A stretch of 64,000 bases of DNA, taken from Bacteroidota bacterium. GTDB lineage: Bacteria > Bacteroidota > Bacteroidia > B-17B0 > Aurantibacillaceae. Location of the stretch: the NCBI GenBank assembly GCA_020403265.1, contig JADBXZ010000035.1, forward strand, positions 96,195 to 160,194. Reading direction: 5' to 3'. This document shows positions 8,074 to 17,060 of the stretch, piece after piece. Numbering within the stretch: position 1 is the stretch's first letter; each line of letters starts with the position of its first letter. Made by a program: the position numbers and the translations under genes. The notes below the pieces were generated by a model. The model saw only the letters and a list, made by a program, of their open reading frames with translations. It was not told where the DNA came from and did no database searches.

Positions 8074-9738
8074 TTATTTAGCTACTTTGATACCTGTTGT
8101 AACGTTAGTGATAGCACCATCCGGACCTTTGATCTTGGCATCAACGTAAATTTTAGAGTTAGCATCTGCACCACGGAAAATGTTTAAAGCGTCGCCACTT
8201 AATGAACTTCCGGTACAAGTACCTTGTGTTAACTTACCTTTAACCTTACCTGTAACCTCTAGAGATTGTACAATGTAGTTTGCAGCAAAGTCAAATCCTG
8301 CAGCACCGGCACCAATAGCAGATACAACAGATAACTCAGATTTTTTCATTTCAGGTGGAGCAAATTTACCACCAACTTTAATGTCTGGCTTAGGTAATGG
8401 TTTTACACGGAATTTAAATGGAGGACCTTGCGCTTTCATACCATCTTTAGTTTTACCTGAAACACTGATCATACAATCGCCTGTACCACTAAATGTTAAT
8501 TCATATTTACCACCACCTTTTTGTACAACTTTAACACCTGCACCACTAGCGCTTATGCTAACATCACCAGGCGCAATACCTGCAGCAGCAGCAGTTACAG
8601 GGTTAACTACGCCACGGTAAAATACGTTCATTTGATCAGCACTTACAGATGCACCCGGAGGAGCAACCTTGTATTCTCCGCTAAAAGGATAATACTTAAA
8701 TGTACCATCAGGGTTTTTGTACTTAATAACACCTTTGTACTCTTTGTCACCTGCAGCACCTGCGGCAACACGGTATTCACCTTCACCATTAACTAAAGGA
8801 ATTAACTCCCCTTTAGCGCCGCTGGCAGCACCAGCAGAGTCAACACCTAAAATTACTTCCATGTCACCCTGACCTAATTTAGAAGAAGAAGCAGCTAAAA
8901 ACACATTTGCTTCATATTGTTGACCAACTTGAACGTAGGAAGAAGGCGCAACAACACGTGCAATAATTCTGTCAAATTTAATAGCTAACTTACCTGATGC
9001 AGATGAGAACACACCTAACATCTCAGCCTCTAAGCTTTTTAAATCTGCTGCAATTTTGTTTAAGTTACAAGTTACAGCACCTAAAGGTAAATGATAGAAA
9101 TTTTCTGACCCCCAATCCATAACAATTCCGTCTTCCTTTTCGCCAGATGAAACTGGCTTTAATGAGTTGATTTTTTTCTTTAAGGCTTCATAATCTGCAG
9201 GGTATAATTTGGTTTTAGGATCTGTTTGCATCTTATCCATAACTCCTATTATACCGTTTAAAAGACTATTTATTTTTCCTTCTAACTCCTTTGCTGTATT
9301 CTCACCAGTTTTCGGACTTGATGGGTCACCAATTAAAATTCTTGTTGGATCATCATAACCATCAATTTTACCATTTTTTAAACTCCATTTTAAGGTTAGA
9401 GTGTCTCCGGAACCTTTAGGTAATTTTTCGTTTTCTTCTGAAACATGAGCTCGTAATTTATCAATGTATTTACAAGTTTCGTTAATCATTTTTTGAACCT
9501 CAAGTGCTTTTTCATAATATGGAGCAGCACCAGGGTTTCCACCAATTGCTTGTTGGAATGCTTCAGTTACTCGTTTATTGTTATCTTCGAGATTATGACG
9601 ACTTTTTACAACGCTCTCATTAACAGTAACATAACCCTTTAAAACTTGTTTCGTAACATTCATAGCTAAAAGAGCGGTGAGTACTAAGTACATCATACCA
9701 ATCATCTTCTGCCTTGGAGTTTCTTTTCCACCTGCCAT
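8074..9738 (-). CDS. gldM: T9SS / gliding motility protein GldM (PorM)
   Basis: Inner-membrane component that, with GldL, forms the proton-driven rotary motor of the T9SS and gliding machinery. A single N-terminal transmembrane helix lies at about residues 12-30 (MIGMMYLVLTALLAMNV) after a short cytoplasmic Lys/Arg-rich tip. The periplasmic part is a helical first domain followed by Gly/Ala-rich Ig-like beta domains (PSSYVQVGQQYEANVFL, FYRGVVNPVTAAAAGI). In relatives the far C-terminus contacts the GldK/GldN ring. The length of 554 residues is slightly above the roughly 515 typical of the family. The gap to gldL is 71 bases. Confidence 0.96.
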   Translation of the reverse strand: MAGGKETPRQKMIGMMYLVLTALLAMNVTKQVLKGYVTVNESVVKSRHNLEDNNKRVTEAFQQAIGGNPGAAPYYEKALEVQKMINETCKYIDKLRAHVSEENEKLPKGSGDTLTLKWSLKNGKIDGYDDPTRILIGDPSSPKTGENTAKELEGKINSLLNGIIGVMDKMQTDPKTKLYPADYEALKKKINSLKPVSSGEKEDGIVMDWGSENFYHLPLGAVTCNLNKIAADLKSLEAEMLGVFSSASGKLAIKFDRIIARVVAPSSYVQVGQQYEANVFLAASSSKLGQGDMEVILGVDSAGAASGAKGELIPLVNGEGEYRVAAGAAGDKEYKGVIKYKNPDGTFKYYPFSGEYKVAPPGASVSADQMNVFYRGVVNPVTAAAAGIAPGDVSISASGAGVKVVQKGGGKYELTFSGTGDCMISVSGKTKDGMKAQGPPFKFRVKPLPKPDIKVGGKFAPPEMKKSELSVVSAIGAGAAGFDFAANYIVQSLEVTGKVKGKLTQGTCTGSSLSGDALNIFRGADANSKIYVDAKIKGPDGAITNVTTGIKVAK

Positions 9739-9809
9739 TTTTTAAAATTTTATTTTAGTTAAACACTAATATTTTTAATAATACAATTTAATTGTTTTGT
9801 TACAAAAAA

Positions 9810-10610
9810 CTATTTGCTATAGTTCATTGCACTTAACATATTACCGTAAATTGTATTTAAGGCAGTTAAGTTAGATGATAAATTACTCATCTCAGTACGA
9901 TATTTCTTAGTATCTTCAACTGATTCGTGTAAGTTTTGCATTAATTCAGCCAATCCACCATAGAATTTAGTTGTAGCATCTAAATGTTGTTTACTACCTT
10001 GTAATTGCAATTCGTAGGTTGCATTTAAGGCAGATAGGTTTTTAGAAACAGAGTTTAATGATTCTCCAATTGAATAACCTGCATCATTACTCTCTGCTAA
10101 ACTTTGAATTGAATTAGCTGCTGATTTGTATGTATCAGCCAAAGTAGAAACTGAAGATGAGGCCTTCTTTACGTTATCAACATATTCATTTGTAACTGTA
10201 GTTGCCTGACTAATATCAGCAATTCTGCTTGCATTATCGCTTAAAGAACGCATACCTGCACCTAAACTTTCAATTAACTCAGGTCCAATTTTAGCTTCTT
10301 CTAACATGGCATCCAATTGATTTGATATAGGTAAATTATTACTATGTTTCTTATCTCCTTCTAACTCATCATGCCCCATACCTGCTAACTCAGGATAAGC
10401 AAGTGTCCAGTCAACCTCCTCATGCGGAATATCTGAAGCGAATAAACAGAATAAAATAGCCTCGGTGCTCAGACCAACGATTAACATTTCGTTACAACCT
10501 GGCCAGTGCATGATTTTAAATAATGCTCCCAAGATTACGATTGCTGCACCAATACAAGATGCTAAATGTAAGAATTTTTTGAACCCTTTTACTTTTCCTA
10601 ATTTACTCAT
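9810..10610 (-). CDS. gldL: T9SS / gliding motility protein GldL (PorL)
   Basis: Inner-membrane protein that partners GldM as the proton-channel motor of the T9SS. Two transmembrane helices lie near residues 17-34 and 42-58 (IGAAIVILGALFKIMHWPG, EMLIVGLSTEAILFCLFAS), with the conserved KIMHWPG segment between them. An acidic Glu sits in the second helix (TEAIL), as expected for the motor. The cytoplasmic C-terminal two thirds is helical, with Ser/Asn-rich heptad-like stretches. Its ATG follows an unusual 67-base AAAC-rich leader after the gldK stop. Confidence 0.96.
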   Translation of the reverse strand: MSKLGKVKGFKKFLHLASCIGAAIVILGALFKIMHWPGCNEMLIVGLSTEAILFCLFASDIPHEEVDWTLAYPELAGMGHDELEGDKKHSNNLPISNQLDAMLEEAKIGPELIESLGAGMRSLSDNASRIADISQATTVTNEYVDNVKKASSSVSTLADTYKSAANSIQSLAESNDAGYSIGESLNSVSKNLSALNATYELQLQGSKQHLDATTKFYGGLAELMQNLHESVEDTKKYRTEMSNLSSNLTALNTIYGNMLSAMNYSK

Positions 10611-10677
10611 AGCTGTTTGTGTTTGTTTGTTTGTTAGTTGTTGTTTGTTATTTGTTATTTGTTTGTTGTTTGTTTGT
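10611..10677 (-). repeat. AAAC/AAC-rich low-complexity leader before gldL
   Basis: The whole gldK-gldL gap is made of TTTG, TTG and TTATTTG units on the plus strand. On the mRNA it therefore reads as AAAC/CAAC repeats ending in AGCTATG. Such CA-rich, G-free RNA cannot fold and would give an open ribosome landing site. The simple repeat could also vary in length by slippage. Confidence 0.8.
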
Positions 10678-12222
10678 TTAAATATTGTCGTTTTTGTCGC
10701 GACCTAAGAATGTCATTACATTTCTAAAGCCTACATAACATTTTGCTGTATCTTGGTACTCGTATGTACGAGCGCTTGTTTGAAGGTAATAACCCACGTC
10801 TTTCCAGCTTCCACCTCTAATTACTTTACGTTTTAATACATTGGCATCCTTTTCTTGAGCCTCATAAACATAATCAGGGTTTAAATCGTGTTGAAAATCA
10901 TAAGCTGATTCATCAAAAGCATTACTAGTCCACTCGCTTACGTTACCGGCCATACAATATAAACCGTAATCATTAGGGTTGTATGAGTAAACATAAACTG
11001 AGTGGAAACCACCGTCATCAATGTATGAACCGCGCATTGGTTTAAAGTTTCCTAAGAAACATCCACGAGAGTTACGGATATAAGGACCACCCCAAGGATA
11101 TGGTGATTTTTGAAGACCGCCTCTTGCAGCATATTCCCACTCACTTTCAGTTGGTAAACGAAAATCGTTAACAATGGTTTGACCTGTACCAATTAAGAAA
11201 TTGTTTAATAAAAATGATCTCCAATGAGAGAAAGCTCTGGCTTGTTTCCAAGTAACACCAACTACCGGATAATCATCATAAGCAGGGTGCCAGAAATACA
11301 TATTAGTTAAGGGCTCATTAAATGAGTAAGTATAATCATGTACCCAAGCTAAGGTATCGGGATATACGTTAATTACATCTTTAATAATAAAAGCTGAACG
11401 GTCTACCCCTCTTCTTTCACGCGGTACATAGTTACCTTGACCAACTGAAACTTGATCTTGCACATTATAAGTACCTAAAACTTTAGCATCTTTTGCAGGA
11501 TCACCTACTAAACTGGTTGGTGAACCTAAAGCCCCGTTTTGACCATCATTTAAGGTAACACCATTCATGTATTCGCCTTTTTTATAGTCATGAGCCGCAT
11601 CTTGAATATCAGCTGATTTTTGAGGACGGAAACGATTTGATTTAGAAGCAGCTAATTTGATGTCTATTCTATAGTATTCATAATTTAACTTACGGGCATC
11701 AATTTCTTTTCTGTTGTAAAAACGTTCTCCTTCAGGTAGGTATAATGGCTGTAAATCCGCACGGTAATCATCATCATCACTATCCCATTTTATTCTGGTT
11801 TCCCAATTAATATATGGATCCTGTAAATTGTTATCGCCTTTGTAAATTGGCCACATCTGTAAAAATTCATCCTGAGAGATTTGGTAATCTTCAGCCACAG
11901 AACTGGAACCACCGGCTAGTAATTTTCTGGCAATTGAATCTCTAACCCAGTAAACAAACTGACGGTACTCGTTATTTGAAATTTCCGAATCATCAATGTA
12001 AAAGGCTTGCACCGAAACCAATTTAGATTTGGTGGTGTGCGCCATTGGAGCTTCCTCGTCATCCGGTCCCATGTGGTATGAACCCATAGGAATAAATAAG
12101 GTTCCGAAAGGATCAGGTTGATACCATTTTTCGCGACCACCAACACCAGTCAACTCGCCAACACGTTTGTTACAACCAGTAACAACGGCCACAAATGAAG
12201 CTAATACCAGGAGTTTTTTCAT
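10678..12222 (-). CDS. gldK: T9SS lipoprotein GldK (PorK), SUMF1-like fold
   Basis: Outer-membrane lipoprotein forming the periplasmic ring of the T9SS with GldN. The signal peptide ends in a lipobox with Cys17 (VVTGC). The rest has the formylglycine-generating-enzyme-like (SUMF1) fold without enzyme activity: SYHMGPDDEEAP, then DSEISNNEYRQFVYWV, then the C-terminal LPTESEWEYAARGG, YCMAGNVSEWTSNAF and VIRGGSWKDVGYYLQ blocks. The length of 514 residues fits PorK/GldK. It is first in the klmn block and has its own promoter-like sequence 43-73 bases upstream, so it can be transcribed independently of porP/sprF. Confidence 0.96.
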   Translation of the reverse strand: MKKLLVLASFVAVVTGCNKRVGELTGVGGREKWYQPDPFGTLFIPMGSYHMGPDDEEAPMAHTTKSKLVSVQAFYIDDSEISNNEYRQFVYWVRDSIARKLLAGGSSSVAEDYQISQDEFLQMWPIYKGDNNLQDPYINWETRIKWDSDDDDYRADLQPLYLPEGERFYNRKEIDARKLNYEYYRIDIKLAASKSNRFRPQKSADIQDAAHDYKKGEYMNGVTLNDGQNGALGSPTSLVGDPAKDAKVLGTYNVQDQVSVGQGNYVPRERRGVDRSAFIIKDVINVYPDTLAWVHDYTYSFNEPLTNMYFWHPAYDDYPVVGVTWKQARAFSHWRSFLLNNFLIGTGQTIVNDFRLPTESEWEYAARGGLQKSPYPWGGPYIRNSRGCFLGNFKPMRGSYIDDGGFHSVYVYSYNPNDYGLYCMAGNVSEWTSNAFDESAYDFQHDLNPDYVYEAQEKDANVLKRKVIRGGSWKDVGYYLQTSARTYEYQDTAKCYVGFRNVMTFLGRDKNDNI

Positions 12223-12264
12223 ATTCTTTCTTTTAGTTTATAACCACTAACATTTAAAAGGTTA

Positions 12265-12295
12265 CAAATATAAATTTTTATAAGTTATTAACAAA
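12265..12295 (-). promoter_or_regulatory. Bacteroidota-type promoter for gldKLMN
   Basis: On the minus strand TTTG (12292-12295) is followed after exactly 19 bases by TATATTTG (12265-12272), matching the TTTG/TAnnTTTG consensus fully. The gldK ATG lies 42 bases downstream of the -7 box. Confidence 0.7.
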
Positions 12296-12349
12296 TTTAA
12301 TGTTAGTATTAAATGGCTTAAACGTAAATTATTTTAAAAGGTTGCAATA

Positions 12350-13318
12350 TTAGTTTAAGAAACGTGGATCACTATAAGAAGTTACTTTCTTTTCTTTCAA
12401 GAAAATGCACGCTCCTAGAATAATTTCGTGGGTACCACCACTGTATCCTTTGATCTTAGAAAGTGATAAATCATAAGAGTACCCGATTCTATAGCTAAGT
12501 GTTTGTTTTGCATTCATATTTTGAAAACCAATTAATGCAGCAGCATAACCACCTGTTCTGAATGCTCCACCAACTGAAACCATTTTATTCCAACGGTACA
12601 TTAAATTAGCATCCAAATTAGTTGCAGCCAAATCAGATCTAACCTTTACAGCAGGTATTAATTCATTTCTTGGGTTTATGGCGAAGTGATAACCTGTCAT
12701 TAAGTAATAGTGGCGAGTCATGTCAAAACCAATATTACCAGAGGTTAAAGCCTGAGCAGGTAAGTGTGTTGAAGATAAACCTACGAAAAATTTATCAGGA
12801 ATATTATAAAATACACCAAAACCAACATCATAAGTTAACTTTCTGAAATCAGGGTTTTGAAGGCCTGCATTGTTATATGCGCCAGGAATTTTGCTGTCTA
12901 CTTTACCATCTTCAGGCGTAATCCATGTATTTGTAATATTTTTTTGCAAGATACCTGCATCTATACCAATACCTAAATTACCTTCACCAATTGGAATTAG
13001 ATAAGATCCGGCAGCTCTTAGAAATAAAGTATTCATAGCGCCAACTTTGTCACTAATCACACTTAAACCCACTCCTACCGGAGCTCCAGGGATTCTGCCA
13101 TCCAATCCTAAAGCAATGGTGTTTGGCGCACCATCAAAACTGGCCCATTGCTGACGGTATTGAGCCACACCACAAATGGCGTTACTTGTTCCGGCATAAC
13201 CAGGGTTGAAAATCACGCGATTGTGCATCCACTGTGTAAATTGAGGATCTTGTTGGGCTGTTGCAACCCCTGTAAAACCTGCTACTGCAATAGCAACTCT
13301 AGTAATGATTTTTTTCAT
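12350..13318 (-). CDS. PorP/SprF family type IX secretion outer-membrane protein
   Basis: Outer-membrane beta-barrel of the PorP/SprF family, which links the T9SS to cell-surface adhesins and is needed for secretion or SprB display in relatives. The signal peptide is at residues 1-22 (ending ATAQQ). The hallmark start of the mature protein, QDPQFTQWMHNRVIFNPGYAG, is present (QDPQFTQWMHN, NPGYAGTSN), as is the terminal GGTHEIILGACIFLKEKK. The length of 322 is typical. Being directly upstream of gldK on the same strand matches the porP-porK-porL-porM-porN order of Porphyromonas, so porP is the likely ortholog. Paralogs are common, so I leave the symbol open. Confidence 0.92.
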   Translation of the reverse strand: MKKIITRVAIAVAGFTGVATAQQDPQFTQWMHNRVIFNPGYAGTSNAICGVAQYRQQWASFDGAPNTIALGLDGRIPGAPVGVGLSVISDKVGAMNTLFLRAAGSYLIPIGEGNLGIGIDAGILQKNITNTWITPEDGKVDSKIPGAYNNAGLQNPDFRKLTYDVGFGVFYNIPDKFFVGLSSTHLPAQALTSGNIGFDMTRHYYLMTGYHFAINPRNELIPAVKVRSDLAATNLDANLMYRWNKMVSVGGAFRTGGYAAALIGFQNMNAKQTLSYRIGYSYDLSLSKIKGYSGGTHEIILGACIFLKEKKVTSYSDPRFLN

Positions 13319-13360
13319 ATATTTTTTATAAATGGTACAAAAAGCACCTTTTTTAAGTCG

Positions 13361-13391
13361 CTAAGATACTTAAACAAATTAAATAAACAAA
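13361..13391 (-). promoter_or_regulatory. Probable promoter of the porP/sprF gene
   Basis: On the minus strand TTTG (13388-13391), 19 bases, then TATCTTAG (13361-13368), one base off TAnnTTTG. It lies 42 bases before the ATG, the same distance as in front of gldK. Confidence 0.5.
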
Positions 13392-13466
13392 TTTTAACAA
13401 GCATTTTTTTAGTAAGATTGGATTAAGGTAGAAAAAATACCGTTTAAAAACTATTTTTAAATTCAC

Positions 13467-13497
13467 TTGACATAATTATAATTTATTTATATATTTG
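13467..13497 (+). promoter_or_regulatory. Promoter of ribosomal protein L31
   Basis: TTG (13467-13469), 20 bases, TATATTTG (13490-13497), then 34 bases to the ATG. This is a good match to the Bacteroidota housekeeping consensus. Confidence 0.7.
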
Positions 13498-13531
13498 CAG
13501 CCCTAATTTTAGAATTTAAATAAAACGAAAT

Positions 13532-13783
13532 ATGAAAAAGGAGTTACACCCAGAAAATTACAGATTGTGCGTATTTAAGGATATGAGTAATGGTTATACA
13601 TTTTTAACTCGCTCTTGCGCTGAAACAAAAGATACTATCAAACATGAAGACGGTAATGAATATCCATTAGTTAAATTGGATATCTCCATGACCAGTCATC
13701 CATTCTACACCGGTAAACAAGTATTAGTTGATACCGCAGGTCGTGTTGATAAGTTCCGCAGTCGTTACGCTAAAAAAGCTTAG
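13532..13783 (+). CDS. rpmE2: 50S ribosomal protein L31 type B
   Basis: Large-subunit ribosomal protein at the intersubunit bridge. It is 83 residues and shows the L31 pattern [11 protein letters not shown], then [17 protein letters not shown], and the closing [10 protein letters not shown]. The central region has no CxxC zinc ligands, which makes it the zinc-free type B (C-minus) form. The two Cys present are scattered. It is a single-gene unit with a consensus promoter and a perfect bidirectional terminator, divergent from the T9SS operon. Confidence 0.97.
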   Translation: MKKELHPENYRLCVFKDMSNGYTFLTRSCAETKDTIKHEDGNEYPLVKLDISMTSHPFYTGKQVLVDTAGRVDKFRSRYAKKA

Positions 13784-13801
13784 GTTATACTTTAAAATTA
13801 T

Positions 13802-13833
13802 AAAACCCTGTTAATTATTTAACAGGGTTTTTT
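13802..13833. terminator. Bidirectional terminator between L31 and kmo
   Basis: AAAACCCTGTTAA (13802-13814), loop TTAT, TTAACAGGGTTTT (13819-13831) form a perfect 13-bp stem. T-runs exist on both strands, so it can end both the L31 transcript and the minus-strand kmo transcript. Confidence 0.92.
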
Positions 13834-13837
13834 GTTT

Positions 13838-15181
13838 TTATAAATGCTTTAATATTTCTTTCTCAACCTCTTCAGACTCCCAAATTTGTTCAATATTTGG
13901 GATATTCATAACCTTATCCATGATGGCTTGTTGCTTATTACCATTCCTTAAAGCTTCACTATATCTGATATGTGGACTATACGTTACCATTGAATATAAT
14001 GGGATCCATTTTTCAGGATGTTTTTGAGAAAATTTTGTTTCAATTTTCTTTTGTAATAAAAACTTAGGGTCGGCTGTTTTATCGCGCATCTCAATAAAAT
14101 TGGCAATAGCAAGATCTGCAATCGCGTCTCCATCAGGTTTGCGGAGGTTTTGATAATCTTTTAAAATCAACTCCCAATTGTCGTTGTGTCTATCAATTAA
14201 ATTATTCAAAACAACACAATCTTCGAAACCACAGTTCATACCTTGTCCGTAAAAAGGAACAATTGCGTGCGCAGCGTCGCCAATAAGTGCAATACTATCA
14301 TCAAATGTCCATGGAAAACATTTTACTGTAACTAAACTTGAAGTTGGATTGTTGAAAAAATCTTCCAACAAAGTTGGCATTAATGGCACTGCATCTGCGA
14401 ACTCAGACTTGAAAAAATTGAGAACCTCATCCTGTGTTTTTAAAGTATCAAAAGATTTTTCACCTTCGAAAGGCATAAATAAGGTACACGTAAAATTTCC
14501 ATCAGGATTTGGAAGCGCAATCATCATAAAACTGCCACGTGGCCATATATGCAAAGCATTTTTCTCCAATAAAAATTCACCATTTGGACCGGGTGGAATA
14601 ATCAACTCCTTGTACCCACAATCAATATAATGCTGTTTATATTCAAATCGGTCGCTGGTTAATTGCATGTTTAACCTACTTGCACTGAATGCTCCATCAG
14701 CGCCAAGTAAGATGTCATACTTATTGTTACTTAATTGATTTGATGTTGTGTGTTCAAAAACAGCTTCTTTCTTTTGACGATTAACTGAATTACATTTAGA
14801 ATCAAAGTGGATTTTCACATTCTCATGTTGTTCAGCCAAATCCATTAATTTCATGTTTATATCAGCTCTGCTTACACTGTAAATTGCCTGATCTTCTTTG
14901 CCATATGGTTGAAAGGTATTTGAACCGTCTTTATTATGAATAGCTCTTCCATACATAGGAATCGCGATTTTTTTTATTTCATCAGCAATTCCAACACCTT
15001 GTAAGCCTTTCCAACCTCTATCACTTAATGCAAGGTTAATGCTCTTTCCGGCACTCATGCTTACTTTTCGCATATCACTTCTGCGTTCATAAATTGAAAC
15101 CTTGTATCCCCTCTTAGCTAAATAAATAGAGGCCAGTGAACCAACTAAGCCTGCTCCAACAATTGTAATTTGTTTGCTCAT
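13838..15181 (-). CDS. kmo: Kynurenine 3-monooxygenase family flavoprotein
   Basis: FAD- and NADPH-dependent hydroxylase that converts kynurenine to 3-hydroxykynurenine in tryptophan breakdown or quinolinate synthesis. The N-terminal FAD fingerprint is ITIVGAGLVGSLASIYLAKR; MSAGKSINLALSDRG is characteristic of KMO; GDAAHAIVPFYGQGMNCGFE is the second FAD motif. I start at MSKQ (ATG 15179-15181), four bases after the phoH stop. An 11-codon extension upstream would overlap phoH and is not family-like. No other kynurenine-pathway gene is in the window. Co-transcription with phoH is likely, and the L31-side terminator ends the unit. Confidence 0.9.
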   Translation of the reverse strand: MSKQITIVGAGLVGSLASIYLAKRGYKVSIYERRSDMRKVSMSAGKSINLALSDRGWKGLQGVGIADEIKKIAIPMYGRAIHNKDGSNTFQPYGKEDQAIYSVSRADINMKLMDLAEQHENVKIHFDSKCNSVNRQKKEAVFEHTTSNQLSNNKYDILLGADGAFSASRLNMQLTSDRFEYKQHYIDCGYKELIIPPGPNGEFLLEKNALHIWPRGSFMMIALPNPDGNFTCTLFMPFEGEKSFDTLKTQDEVLNFFKSEFADAVPLMPTLLEDFFNNPTSSLVTVKCFPWTFDDSIALIGDAAHAIVPFYGQGMNCGFEDCVVLNNLIDRHNDNWELILKDYQNLRKPDGDAIADLAIANFIEMRDKTADPKFLLQKKIETKFSQKHPEKWIPLYSMVTYSPHIRYSEALRNGNKQQAIMDKVMNIPNIEQIWESEEVEKEILKHL

Positions 15182-15185
15182 AATT

Positions 15186-16139
15186 TTAATTTTTTGCTTG
15201 TTCGTATCGTTCAATAATTAATTTAACCAACTTGTGACGAATAACATCCGTATTATTTAATTCAATGATATCAATGCCTTCGGTATTTTTTAAATATTTT
15301 AAAGCCTGCAATAAACCACTAGGTTGCTTATTTGGTAAATCAATCTGACTTGTATCTCCTGTAACAATAAATTTGGCATTAGCACCCATTCGAGTCAAGA
15401 ACATTTTCATTTGACTTTCTGTCGTATTCTGAGCCTCGTCGAGAATGACAAATGCATTATCCAATGTTCTTCCGCGCATGAATGCTAAGGGTGCGATTTG
15501 AATTACCCTATTCTCAATATACTGATTAAGTTTATCTGCAGGTACCATGTCGTTTAGTGCATCGTAAAGCGGTTGCATATAGGGGTCCAGCTTTTCCTTT
15601 AAATCACCCGGCAAAAAACCTAAATTTTCACCTGCTTCTACTGCTGGTCTGGTTAAAATAATTCGTTTAACTTCTTTATTTTTTAAAGCCCTTACTGCTA
15701 AAGCAACAGCGGTATAAGTCTTTCCGGTTCCTGCCGGACCAACTGCAAATTGCATATCATTTTTAAAAATGCTGCTAACCATACGACGTTGGTTATCAGT
15801 TTTTGCTTTAATAACTAAACCGTTGTTACCAAACAAAATCACATCGCTGCCGGATTGATCGGTTTGTTTTTCTAATAAGTTATCGCCTGTTTGCCCAAGT
15901 AATCTTTCAATCACAGTGTCTGTTAATACACCTGTTTTATGATAATAATCAACCAACATATTCAATTTCTTTTCAAACTGCAAAATATCATTTTGTTCAC
16001 CTATGGCCTTTAAAGAATAGCCTCTGGCTACCAGTTTTAATTTTGGGAAATGCCGTTTAATGATATTTAATTTCACATCGTTAACACCATAAATTTCAAC
16101 GGGTTCTACAGAATCTATTGTAATTAGTTTTTCAGTCAT
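15186..16139 (-). CDS. PhoH family protein
   Basis: P-loop ATPase of the PhoH family, which is linked to RNA metabolism; its exact cellular role is unsettled. Residues about 110-310 hold the ATPase: Walker A GPAGTGKTYTAVALAV, the following RIILTRPAVEAGE, Walker B AFVILDEAQNTT and sensor FIVTGDTSQIDLP. The N-terminal 90 residues are the short KH-like region seen in PhoH proteins. The ATG at 16137-16139 gives MTEKLIT; a second ATG nine bases upstream is possible. The length of about 318 is normal. It precedes kmo by four bases. Confidence 0.95.
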   Translation of the reverse strand: MTEKLITIDSVEPVEIYGVNDVKLNIIKRHFPKLKLVARGYSLKAIGEQNDILQFEKKLNMLVDYYHKTGVLTDTVIERLLGQTGDNLLEKQTDQSGSDVILFGNNGLVIKAKTDNQRRMVSSIFKNDMQFAVGPAGTGKTYTAVALAVRALKNKEVKRIILTRPAVEAGENLGFLPGDLKEKLDPYMQPLYDALNDMVPADKLNQYIENRVIQIAPLAFMRGRTLDNAFVILDEAQNTTESQMKMFLTRMGANAKFIVTGDTSQIDLPNKQPSGLLQALKYLKNTEGIDIIELNNTDVIRHKLVKLIIERYEQAKN

Positions 16140-16240
16140 TAGAAACAAACGTTTAAGTACTTAGAAATGTTTATAATTTTGTTAATGTAAGCATTTTGTA
16201 AGTTTAGTTAAGGGGTATTTTTTTGTTTATTTTTGAACAA

Positions 16241-17059
16241 ATGAGCCTTATAACATTAACTACAGATTTAGGTTACCGCGATCCTTATTTGGCCATTGTT
16301 AAAGCAAATTTGCTAAGTAAAGCAAGCCATGTAAATGTAATTGATTTAAGTTGCGATGTTAAAAATAGTTCTATAACTGATGTTGCGTATATTATTCGAC
16401 AAGCGTTAAAAAGTTTTCAAGCCAACACAATTCATTTAGTGGGGATAAAAAGTGGGCCTAAAAGTCAAACCAATAAAAGTAATGAGGCCGACAACACCCG
16501 TTATTTAATAACCCAAATTAATAAACAGTACATTGTTTCGCCCGATAACGGACTATTTACACTTATCGATAAACAGTTTAACGAAGTTGTTTACCAGATC
16601 TATTACAATGACAATTCTAAACATCGTTTTTTTTTAAATGATGTGTTTGTAGAAGTTGCTTTGCATTTAGCCGGTAATAAATCTATAAATGAAATAGCAA
16701 ACCAAACCACAGATTATTACAAGATCTACGATTTTGAACCCTTTTTAAGCGGTACCATTTTAAAAGGAAAAAAAATTTATATTGACGATTTTGGAAATAT
16801 TATAACGAATGTAACAAAAGAAATTTTTGATCAGTACATTGGCAATAAACCTTTCACAATTAAATTCCCAGGTGCTAAAATACAACAGGTAAGCACAACC
16901 TACGATGATGTAGACTTTGGTAAAGCCTTAGTTTTATTTAACTCGTTTGGCTATTTGGAAGTTGCATTTAATGGCGCGAGCGCCTATAAACAATTATTTC
17001 CTCGAGACATTGGGATTAATTTTGAATTTAATTTAATGATTGAATTAGACACACCCTAA
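16241..17059 (+). CDS. SAM hydrolase / chlorinase-fluorinase family protein (DUF62)
   Basis: Member of the S-adenosyl-L-methionine hydroxide adenosyltransferase family. In most bacteria these split SAM to adenosine and methionine, while only specialised members halogenate. Residues 1-30 hold the family start LITLTTDLGYRDPYLAIVK, with Asp for SAM ribose binding. The middle has VSPDNGLFTLI, and the C-terminal beta domain has YIDDFGNIITNVT. I use the ATG at 16241 (MSLITLTT); a frame six codons longer exists but is not family-like. The long insertion of fluorinases is not evident, so the hydrolase role is favoured. One base separates it from the ABM gene downstream. Confidence 0.88.
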   Translation: MSLITLTTDLGYRDPYLAIVKANLLSKASHVNVIDLSCDVKNSSITDVAYIIRQALKSFQANTIHLVGIKSGPKSQTNKSNEADNTRYLITQINKQYIVSPDNGLFTLIDKQFNEVVYQIYYNDNSKHRFFLNDVFVEVALHLAGNKSINEIANQTTDYYKIYDFEPFLSGTILKGKKIYIDDFGNIITNVTKEIFDQYIGNKPFTIKFPGAKIQQVSTTYDDVDFGKALVLFNSFGYLEVAFNGASAYKQLFPRDIGINFEFNLMIELDTP

Positions 17060-17060
17060 C

